From NCBI GenBank assembly GCA_965178525.1, contig CBCXVS010000289.1, positions 1-9,474 of the forward strand: 9,474 nt of DNA, in the 5' to 3' direction. The notes under the pieces are model-generated. The model searched no databases. It had not been told where the DNA came from and worked only from the letters and a program-made list of their open reading frames with translations. The first letter of the stretch is position 1; each line of letters starts with the position of its first letter. Shown here one piece after another: positions 1-6,031 of the stretch. The stretch is from CBCXVS01 sp965178525 (GTDB lineage: Bacteria > Tectomicrobia > Entotheonellia > Entotheonellales > Entotheonellaceae). Made by a program: the position numbers and the translations under genes.

Positions 1-205
1 GGTCAATTCGTTTCAGGCTTTTGAGTTTTTATTTCAACAAGTTGTCGCCGAATCACGGGAGGAACTTCGGCTTAGAGACTATATCGATAGCCATAAGCAA
101 CACGCCAAGAGTCCTCTACCACTTTGGCTGCAGGCCTGGTGGCGCTCATTTAGCCGTATCCGCTTTGCATTGGCACGCATTATGTCAAAAATCTTTCGCT
201 CTTAG
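1..205 (+). CDS. C-terminal end of an unrecognised protein (partial, runs in from the left edge)
   Basis: Reading from base 2, the frame stays open for 67 codons and stops at TAG 203-205. The start lies outside the window, so only the C-terminus is visible. The segment begins VNSFQAFEFLFQQV, then has a charged Glu/Arg/Lys-rich stretch (SREELRLRDYIDSHKQH), then a Trp-rich basic tail (LPLWLQAWWRSF... ending RIMSKIFRS). The composition looks like real protein: amphipathic helices, ending in a tail that could lie on a membrane. I recognise no family. It is the only frame open from the edge to this point with plausible composition, but 67 codons without a stop could be chance. The following 290 bases are non-coding, which fits a gene end here. 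Confidence 0.45.
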   Translation, partial: VNSFQAFEFLFQQVVAESREELRLRDYIDSHKQHAKSPLPLWLQAWWRSFSRIRFALARIMSKIFRS

Positions 206-339
206 TCACTGGTAGTGATGATCGAACCAGGAGGCGGGTCCGAAGCGCCATCGGCACGCCGCGCCTGCCCCGAGTCCCTTGAATTCCTTCTCGTGTGGTT
301 TTTCCAGGTGATTAACGGATGTATCCTGTCGGCAGGGCA

Positions 340-368
340 TTTACACGACGGCGCATCTGTTCTACATT
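340..368 (+). promoter_or_regulatory. candidate sigma70-type promoter upstream of the NDH-2 gene
   Basis: TTTACA at 340-345 (5 of 6 to the -35 consensus) and TACATT at 363-368 (4 of 6 to the -10 consensus) are 17 bases apart. Transcription would start near 375 and leave a leader of about 120 bases that includes the hairpin at 431-451. It is a motif match only, and matches of this quality occur by chance. Confidence 0.25.
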
Positions 369-430
369 CCTGATCGCCTTGTATGGTATCCTCACATGGC
401 TTGACGGCTCCCGAAATCCCCTCCACCTCA

Positions 431-451
431 CCCCCCTTGACGAAAGGGGGG
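431..451. repeat. perfect 8-bp GC-rich hairpin (C6TT / AAG6) ahead of the NDH-2 gene
   Basis: CCCCCCTT (431-438) pairs perfectly with AAGGGGGG (444-451) around a 5-base loop, GACGA. No T-run follows, so it does not have the form of an intrinsic terminator. It lies about 48 bases before the chosen start codon, where it could be a leader structure affecting mRNA stability or translation, or one copy of a small dispersed palindromic repeat. Which of these cannot be decided from a single copy. Confidence 0.5.
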
Positions 452-483
452 CGTTCAGGCAGCCGTCTTTACTGTGTTTACTC

Positions 484-489
484 AGGGAG
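484..489 (+). promoter_or_regulatory. ribosome binding site deciding the NDH-2 start
   Basis: AGGGAG lies 9 bases before ATG 499 and only 3 before ATG 493, which favours 499. No comparable site precedes the upstream in-frame ATG at 319, and the translation of 319-498 does not look like part of the enzyme. Confidence 0.5.
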
Positions 490-498
490 TGCATGCTC

Positions 499-1629
499 AT
501 GGCGTTGACACGCATTGTCATTGTCGGAGGCGGGTTTGCCGGCGTCAAGTGCGCTAAAGAACTCCGCAAGAAGCTCACACCCGACAGGTACGACATTGTG
601 CTCTTCAACCGTGAAAACCATATGGTTTTTCATCCTCTCCTGGCTGAAGTGGCCGGCGCATCGATCAACCCGGATGCTGTTGCTGCCCCCCTGCGTCAGA
701 TGCTGCCTACGGTGCGTTGCCGCACCGAAGAAGTGCAGCGCATCGATCCGGATGCGAGCCATATCGCGTATGAAGGATACGACGGCCAGACCTACCACAT
801 GTCCTATGACCATATCGTGATTGCCTGCGGCTCGGCGGTGAATCTGGGCACGGTGCTCGGCATGCCCGACCATGCGTTTCCGCTGAAAACGGTTGGGGAT
901 GCCATCGTCCTGCGGCTACATGTCATGCAACAGTTGGAGAAGGCCGAGGTCTGCGACGATCTTGAACTGAAACGCCGGTACCTGTCCTTTGTCGTGGTTG
1001 GAGGTGGATTCAGCGGGGTCGAGGTCGCCGGGGAAATCAACGATCTGCTCCGAGGGACCCATCGTTTTTTCCACAATATTGGCCATGAGGATGTCACGGT
1101 CACCGTGATCCATTCCCGCGGTCAATTGTTGCCGGAAGTGACGTCGAGCCTGCGTGAGTTCGCCCGAGCCAAGATGGAACAAACGGGTATTCGCGTCGAA
1201 TTGAATAGTCGTGTGGCCCACGTCACGCCGGAAGGGGTCGGGCTCACAGACGGCCGCCTCATTCGCGGCGCCACGATCATATGCACGGTGGGCAACACCA
1301 TGCCCTCTGTCATCGAACGGCTGGAAGTGCCGAAGCAACAGAATCGGCTCCTCACGGATGCGGATATGCGTTTGTGTGGCTTCCACAATGTCTGGGCCAT
1401 CGGCGATTGCGCCTACATTCTCAATCATTACGACAACGAACCAAGCCCGCCTACGGGACAATTTGCAGAACGGCAAGGGCAACAGGTAGCGGCCAATATC
1501 GTACGGATTGTCCAGGGTCAGCCGACCCGTCCGTTTACGTTCAAGCCCCTCGGGCAACTCTGCGCCATCGGTGGACATAGCGCCGTGGCCGAACTCTTCG
1601 GCCTCCGGCTGTCCGGCGCGCTCGCCTAG
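499..1629 (+). pseudogene. type II NADH dehydrogenase (NDH-2)-like FAD oxidoreductase, N-terminal part, ended by an in-frame amber codon
   Basis: This is a pyridine-nucleotide-disulphide oxidoreductase of the NDH-2 type, a peripheral membrane flavoprotein that passes electrons from NAD(P)H to quinone without pumping protons. Visible marks are the N-terminal FAD Rossmann motif IVIVGGGFAG (residues 6-15), the second dinucleotide motif VVVGGGFSGVEVAGE (from residue 165) and the FAD-contact motif AIGDC (300-304). The frame stops at TAG 1627-1629 (codon 377) after GLRLSGALA, yet the next codons in the same frame read FLWRGVYLSKLPSWARR, the typical C-terminal segment of this family. TGG (Trp) is the likely ancestral codon, since aromatic-rich WFLWRG is typical there. 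Without readthrough, the product lacks the C-terminal membrane-contact helices and all the sensor domains downstream. Start 499 was chosen by ribosome site spacing and by the Rossmann fold beginning at residue 5. A sequencing error is the main alternative to a real nonsense mutation. Confidence 0.85.
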
Positions 1630-2535
1630 TTTCTCTGGCGCGGCGTCTATCTGTCCAAATTGCCGTCCTGGGCGCGGCGCGTCAAAGTAGGGTTTGATTG
1701 GGCCTGGGAGCTCGTGTTTCCGCGCGATTTAGCCCACCCCAGAACCGATCCGACGGACCGGGTGTCGACGGCTCACTACCAGCCGGGCGATTACATCATT
1801 CGGCAAGGTGAACCAGGACTGCACTTTTATATCATCGAGAGTGGCGAGGTCGAAGTGCTGCAACAGACGGACACGACGGACACCCTCGAACTCTTGAACG
1901 TGCTTGGCCCAGGGGATTTCTTTGGCGAGATGGCGCTGATTGACAATCAGCCGTGCAATGCGCATGTCCGGGCCCGCACCTCGGTGGAAGTCGTGATCAT
2001 GGGGAAAAACATTTTTTCCCACATCTCCGGCGCCTTTGCCCCGTTCCGGGATCTGCTCACGACCGCGATGCAGAGGCGTAAGGCCACGTTATGGCAACGC
2101 ATGCCGATGGCCCACGACATCCTCTCACAGCAGCCGTTGACCGCGTTCATTGAGCCGTTTACGCGCAAGCACTTAGGGCCGCACAGCACATTTGCCGAGG
2201 CCATCAAGCGGTTCGATGAAGAGGCGGCGGATTTCTGCTGCATCGTGGACCGGGAGGACAGGCTACAGGGCGTGCTGACCCGTACCGACATCTTCCGTGC
2301 CTTCTTCGAGACGGCGCGCCGTGATACGCCGGTGGAGACGTTCATGACGACCGAGACGGTGGCCGTCACGGCGGAGGATTCCAGTTGGTTGGCCGCCATC
2401 GCGATGCACGAGCACGGATTCAAATGGCTGCCGGTCATCGACAGCCATACGAGCCAGCAGCTGCAAGGATACGTGCGGGCCGAAAAGATGCTGAACGTGG
2501 TGATGCAAGCCATGCCGGTGGATCAGAGAGCTTAA
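1630..2535 (+). pseudogene. downstream part of the same NDH-2 fusion: C-terminus, cNMP-binding-like domain and CBS pair
   Basis: This frame is continuous with the upstream NDH-2 gene; only the amber codon separates them. Numbered from ATG 499, residues 378-410 finish NDH-2 (FLWRGVYLSKLPSWARR...LVFPRDL). Residues 427-505 form a Crp-like cyclic-nucleotide-binding fold, with YQPGDYIIRQGEPG and the phosphate-cassette-like segment FFGEMALIDNQPCNA. Residues 564-602 and 613-669 are two CBS motifs (CIVD..DRLQGVLTRTDI and FMTTETVAV...WLPVID...LQGYVRAEKM), a unit that in other proteins binds adenine nucleotides. The cassette position that is usually Arg is Cys486 (TGC 1954-1956). The first possible separate start is TTG 1660, with no ribosome site before it, so independent translation is doubtful. 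The full chain would be about 678 residues. The likely role is an NADH:quinone oxidoreductase controlled by a nucleotide signal; that is inference from architecture. The gene ends 25 bases from the stop of the convergent flavin-barrel gene. Confidence 0.8.
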
Positions 2536-2560
2536 GTTCCTGTGCCCCCGATCGACGCGT

Positions 2561-3196
2561 TCACAAGCCTGCGCCTTGAGGGTCGGCCACGAGCGTGTCA
2601 CGCAGGGCTTGATTCTCCGCTTCAAGCTCGGCGATGCGGGCGTGGAGCGTCTGTACCGTGCCTGCCACGTCCTCTGCTGTGAATCGCGGCGTGATATGCT
2701 GCGGGCAGTTAGCGTCCCAGGCCTCGACGGTAAAGACGATGGCACGTTCCGGCTGTCCCTTGTAACCGGGGTCGGTCAGTTGTTCGAGTAAGGCGGGGTC
2801 GTCTTCGACGGTGTGGGCTCGGCCCCAGATTTTGATGCGGCGGCGATGGGCATAATCCATCAGGAAGATGAACGCCTTGTCGTTGTCGTCGAGCGTGCCG
2901 ACCGTGATGTATTGTTTATTGCCACGAAAATCGGCAAACGCCAGGGTATGAGCGTCTACCACCTTGAGAAAGCCCTGTGGTCCACCGCGGTGCTGAATGT
3001 ACGGCTGCCCCTCGGCATTGGCCGTCCCGAGATAAAACGAGTCCCGTTCCGCAACGAAGGCCGCGAGCTCCGGGGTGATGGCCTGCGCCCAGCCGCCTTC
3101 GCGTTCCATGCGGGCGTAAGCCCGGCGGGAGCCATGGCGCTTTTGGACTGCTTTGACCGCAGGTGTGAATGCAATGTCACTAACAGGTCGTGTCAT
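2561..3196 (-). CDS. pyridoxamine 5'-phosphate oxidase-like FMN split-barrel protein
   Basis: The 211-residue product belongs to the broad PNPOx-like flavin split-barrel group. Residues about 40-165 carry the barrel: ITPELAAFVAERDSFYLGTA, then EGQPYIQHRGGPQGFLKVVD, LAFADFRGNKQYITVGTL and RRRIKIWGRA, the usual succession of strands around a flavin site. Members bind FMN, F420 or sometimes haem; the substrate cannot be read from the sequence and PdxH activity should not be assumed. Residues about 178-202 (VQTLHARIAELEAENQALR) form a short coiled coil, probably for dimerisation. The start at 3196 is preceded by AAGGAAG with a 7-base gap. The same frame is open to 3340, but that extension is basic, has no ribosome site and lacks family character. 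The gene is convergent with the NDH-2 fusion and divergent from acs; no terminator is visible in the 25 bases after its stop. Confidence 0.85.
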   Translation of the reverse strand: MTRPVSDIAFTPAVKAVQKRHGSRRAYARMEREGGWAQAITPELAAFVAERDSFYLGTANAEGQPYIQHRGGPQGFLKVVDAHTLAFADFRGNKQYITVGTLDDNDKAFIFLMDYAHRRRIKIWGRAHTVEDDPALLEQLTDPGYKGQPERAIVFTVEAWDANCPQHITPRFTAEDVAGTVQTLHARIAELEAENQALRDTLVADPQGAGL

Positions 3197-3644
3197 GATG
3201 ATGCTTCCTTTCCATCTCAAATGTCCCCTGACGCGGTTTCCTGTCACCTGGCTAGCAACGGCGTTTCCGGCTGATTTGCCCATGAGTAGAGCAAGTCGCG
3301 TGCCACGTTTGGCATGTGGGTGCTGTAGGGATCTAATCAATTGGTTTTGAATCTTTTATGACGTGACTCGAAATGTGCTGAACACCAGAGCAGGATCAAA
3401 ATTTCCGTGATATATCGTGGGTCGCGGTATATCGCGGCGGATAGGGAATCGGCGTGGGCGCTCTTGAAATAACTCTTTCATTCAGTTGGCAGCTGACCTG
3501 CTTCACGCATCGCCCCTCTTGACTCGTCTGCCAACACGCGCTACAACAAGCGCAATGCGTGACTTGCATACCCGATCTCGTTACATAGCTGCCTGAGAGA
3601 GCGGGTAGGACTATGCCGCGCCACAGGCGTACGGAGGATGACCG
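3197..3644. other. divergent intergenic region between the flavin-barrel gene and acs
   Basis: These 448 bases lie between two divergent starts and must contain both promoters. I find no protein frame in them with family character: the small ones look like shadows. The structured part is the pair of 15-bp repeats at 3406-3437. No clear -35/-10 pair stands out for either gene. The last bases hold GGAGGA (3633-3638), 6 bases before the acs ATG, a strong ribosome site. Confidence 0.6.
3406..3437. promoter_or_regulatory. tandem pair of 15-bp near-identical repeats, candidate operator upstream of acs
   Basis: CGTGATATATCGTGG (3406-3420) and CGCGGTATATCGCGG (3423-3437) match at 12 of 15 positions, and all three differences are transitions. 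The copies start 17 bases apart. The second has a dyad form (CGCG-g-TATA-t-CGCG), and the first contains the palindrome GATATATC (3409-3416). This form suits a pair of sites for a DNA-binding protein, about 210-240 bases before acs. The regulator is unknown and the role is inferred. Confidence 0.35.
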
Positions 3645-5549
3645 ATGGCAGATGCGAGCAATCTCGAAAGTTTGAGTCATGACGGCGAAACGATTGTGCC
3701 CCCAGCGTTTTTGCGGCAGGCGGCCTATCTTCAAGATCTGGAGGCGGCGAATCGGCAGTCACTCGAGGACAATGAGGCATTTTGGGCCGGTATCGCACAG
3801 GAATTGGACTGGTTTCGGCCATGGGACAACGTCTTTGAGTGGAATTATCCGCGCTTTCAGTGGTTTGTCGGCGGGAAATGCAACATCACCGCCAATGCGC
3901 TGGACCGCCACGTGAATTCCTGGCGCCGTAACAAAGTCGCGTTTGTGTGGATCGGGGAGGACGGCAGTGAGGTGACCGTCTCGTACTTGCAATTACTGCG
4001 CCGTGTCAATCGTGTTGCCAATGGGCTCAAATCCCTCGGGGTCGGGAAGGGCGACCGGGTGGTCAGCTACATGCCGCTGACCATCGAAGGGGTCACGGCG
4101 ATGCTCGCGTGCGCCCGTATCGGCGCCGTTCATAGTGTGGTTTATGCCGGTTTCAGCGCCGGCGCCCTGCGCACCCGCATCGAGGATGCGCAGGCCAAAG
4201 TCGTGATGACGTCGGATGTCACCTACCGCCGCGGCAATGCCGTGGACCTGAAGTCCATTACGGACGAAGCCGTCGGCGGCCTGGACTTTGTCGAAAAGGT
4301 CATTGTGCACCGCCGGCAGGACCCGGCTGTTGAGCTGCGCTCTGAGCAGGAGGTCGATTTTGATGCCCTGGTGGCCGAGCAGAGCGTGGAGTGCGAGCCG
4401 GAGGTGATGGATGCCGAAGATCCCCTCTACATTCTGTATACCAGCGGCACCACGGGCAAACCCAAAGGCGTCGTGCACGTGCATGGCGGCTACATGGTGG
4501 GCACGTACTACCATTTCAAATCGTTTTGGGACATCCGGGATGAGGACGTCTTTCTGTGCATGTCGGATATCGGCTGGGTTGTCGGCCACAGCTACATCGT
4601 CTATGCGCCGCTCGTGGGCGGTGGGACCACGGTATTTCGGGAGGGCGCGCCGGATTATCCCAATCCGGGCGTGATGTGGAGCATCGTGGAGCGTCATGGC
4701 GTCTCGGTCGTCTTCACGGCGCCAACAGCCGTCCGCATGTTTATGCGTTACGGCGAGGAATACCCGAAAAAATATAATTTGAAGAGCCTGCGCTATTTCA
4801 CCTGTGCCGGCGAGCCGCTCAATCCCGAAGCCTGGCGCTGGGCGCATCAGCACTTGGTGGGCAATGGCGAGTGGGGCTATGTCGGGGAGGATTGGTGGCA
4901 GACCGAAACCGGCGGCCCTTGCCTCGGCACGCCCATCTGTCTGGACTCCCGTCCCGGCAAAGTAGGCAAGCCCTTGCCCGGCGTCATCGCCGATGTGGTG
5001 GACATGCAGGGCGCCCCGGTGGAACCCGGCCAGGGTGGCCTGTTGGTGCTGAAGCGCCCGTTTCCGCACTTTTTCCGCACGGTTTATGGCGACCCGGAGC
5101 GCTACAATGTGGATTGGGGACGGATTGCGGGCTGTTATTTTACCGGCGATGTCGCCATCAAAGATGAAGATGGTTATTTTATGGTGGTGGGCCGTGCCGA
5201 CGATGTGATGAACGTGGCTGGCCACCGCATTGGCACCGCCGAAGTGGAAAGCTCTCTCGTCAGCCATCCGGCCGTGGCCGAGGCCGCGGTGATCGGCAAG
5301 CCTGATGAACTCCGAGGCGAAGCGATCAAAGCCTTCGTGACGTTACGTGTTGGGTATGAGACCTCCACCGAGATGGTGCAGACCTTGCGCCAGCACGTCC
5401 GCGGCGATCTCGGCCCGATTGCGCAGCCGAGTGAGATCGACTTCGTGGAGAGATTGCCGAAAACCCGCAGTGGCAAAATCATGCGCCGCTTGCTCAAGGC
5501 CAATGAGTTGGGGTTGGATCCGGGGGACATTACCACGCTGGAGGATTGA
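3645..5549 (+). CDS. acsA: acetyl-CoA synthetase (AMP-forming)
   Basis: The 634-residue product converts acetate, ATP and CoA to acetyl-CoA, AMP and PPi through acetyl-AMP, in the cytoplasm; it lets the cell use or recover acetate. The length fits the family (about 630-660). Order of motifs: N-terminal cap (about residues 20-80, FWAGIAQELDWFRPWDNVFEW), the ATP-binding P-loop YILYTSGTTGKPKG (262-275), MSDIGWVVGHSY, the TAPTAVR pocket segment, DWWQTETGG from residue 416 (Trp418 corresponds to the Trp that limits the acyl pocket to short acids), YFTGDVAIKDEDGYFMVVGRADD, and the C-terminal KTRSGK (606-611). Lys611 is the catalytic lysine that in Acs of other bacteria is inactivated by acetylation. 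All key residues are present. GGAGGA lies 6 bases before the ATG. The gene is followed after 6 bases by a cell wall hydrolase gene, so they are probably co-transcribed. Propionyl-CoA synthetase is a less likely alternative. Confidence 0.95.
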   Translation: MADASNLESLSHDGETIVPPAFLRQAAYLQDLEAANRQSLEDNEAFWAGIAQELDWFRPWDNVFEWNYPRFQWFVGGKCNITANALDRHVNSWRRNKVAFVWIGEDGSEVTVSYLQLLRRVNRVANGLKSLGVGKGDRVVSYMPLTIEGVTAMLACARIGAVHSVVYAGFSAGALRTRIEDAQAKVVMTSDVTYRRGNAVDLKSITDEAVGGLDFVEKVIVHRRQDPAVELRSEQEVDFDALVAEQSVECEPEVMDAEDPLYILYTSGTTGKPKGVVHVHGGYMVGTYYHFKSFWDIRDEDVFLCMSDIGWVVGHSYIVYAPLVGGGTTVFREGAPDYPNPGVMWSIVERHGVSVVFTAPTAVRMFMRYGEEYPKKYNLKSLRYFTCAGEPLNPEAWRWAHQHLVGNGEWGYVGEDWWQTETGGPCLGTPICLDSRPGKVGKPLPGVIADVVDMQGAPVEPGQGGLLVLKRPFPHFFRTVYGDPERYNVDWGRIAGCYFTGDVAIKDEDGYFMVVGRADDVMNVAGHRIGTAEVESSLVSHPAVAEAAVIGKPDELRGEAIKAFVTLRVGYETSTEMVQTLRQHVRGDLGPIAQPSEIDFVERLPKTRSGKIMRRLLKANELGLDPGDITTLED

Positions 5550-5555
5550 TGCAGC

Positions 5556-6024
5556 ATGCTGGGTTCCATAATTGTTGTGCGCGTGTTGCTTGGTGTCTGC
5601 CTACTGCTTCCCGCGGCCCTTGTGGCGGCGCAACCTGACGAAGCCGCCGCCCGCTGCATGGCGCTCAATCTCTACTGGGAGGCCCGGTCAGAGGGCCGTG
5701 AGGGGATGGTCGCAGTGGGATGGGTGGTGCTGAACCGCGTGGCCTATGCGAAGTACCCGAACACCATCTGCGAGGTGATCCAGCAGGGCGGGCAAACGCC
5801 GCCCTGCCAGTGGAATTGGTGGTGCGACGGCCGTAGCGATGAACCCAAAGAATCGGCGTCGTGGAAACTGGCGCAAGAGGTAGCGCAGCAGATCCTGCAC
5901 CATCCGCCGGCGGACCCGACCCATGGCGCCTTGTGGTTTTCATCTCGAATCACTTGACGTGCCCAAATGGCTCAAAAAGCGGGAGCCCTCGGCGTATATC
6001 GGGCGGCATATTTTTTATAAGTAG
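5556..6024 (+). pseudogene. secreted SleB/CwlJ-type cell wall hydrolase, frame broken near its C-terminus
   Basis: The N-terminus is a signal peptide or membrane anchor (VVRVLLGVCLLLPAALVAAQ, residues 7-26). The Hydrolase_2 domain follows, with NLYWEARSEGREGMVAVGWV (from residue 38, Glu42 the likely catalytic acid), VLNRV, the Cys/Trp-rich CQWNWWCDG and PTHGALWF. Members cleave peptidoglycan glycan strands, in cell wall turnover or spore germination. In the frame as given it ends at TGA 5955-5957 after LWFSSRIT. If one T is removed from TTTT (5937-5940), the frame reads LWFHLESLDVPKWLKKREP then SAYIGRHIFYK and stops at TAG 6022-6024, giving the conserved HIFY ending and 155 residues. So one base is extra: a real frameshift, a sequencing error, or less likely a +1 slip on TTTT. 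The ATG follows the acs stop by 6 bases, with GGAGG (5540-5544) inside the acs end, suggesting translational coupling. Confidence 0.85.
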
Positions 6025-6031
6025 TGGCCCA

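Noticed and set aside
431..451. The C6TT/AAG6 hairpin as an intrinsic terminator of the gene entering from the left
   Set aside because: No T-run follows either arm, and it lies more than 200 bases after that gene's stop.
319..498. N-terminal extension of the NDH-2 protein from ATG 319
   Set aside because: The translation has no family character, includes the hairpin sequence, lacks a ribosome site, and the Rossmann fold starts properly at the ATG at 499.
916..1578. Minus-strand open frame (220 codons) opposite the NDH-2 gene
   Set aside because: It is an antisense shadow; the plus strand carries the conserved FAD and NADH motifs.
1627..1629. UAG read as a recoded sense codon (Trp, or pyrrolysine)
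   Set aside because: TAG is used as an ordinary stop at 203-205 and at the repaired hydrolase end 6022-6024, and no recoding hairpin is evident after 1629. A TGG to TAG mutation is simpler.
2536..2560. Bidirectional terminator between the two convergent genes
   Set aside because: The 25 bases contain no stem-loop with a T-tract on either strand.
3197..3340. 48-residue N-terminal extension of the flavin-barrel protein
   Set aside because: There is no ribosome site for the upstream start and the sequence is basic and unlike the family; AAGGAAG stands 7 bases before the start at 3196.
3993..5267. Long minus-strand open frame (424 codons) opposite acs
   Set aside because: It is a shadow of the acs codon pattern: His/Ala/Gly-rich composition, no domain, and the plus-strand protein is unmistakable.
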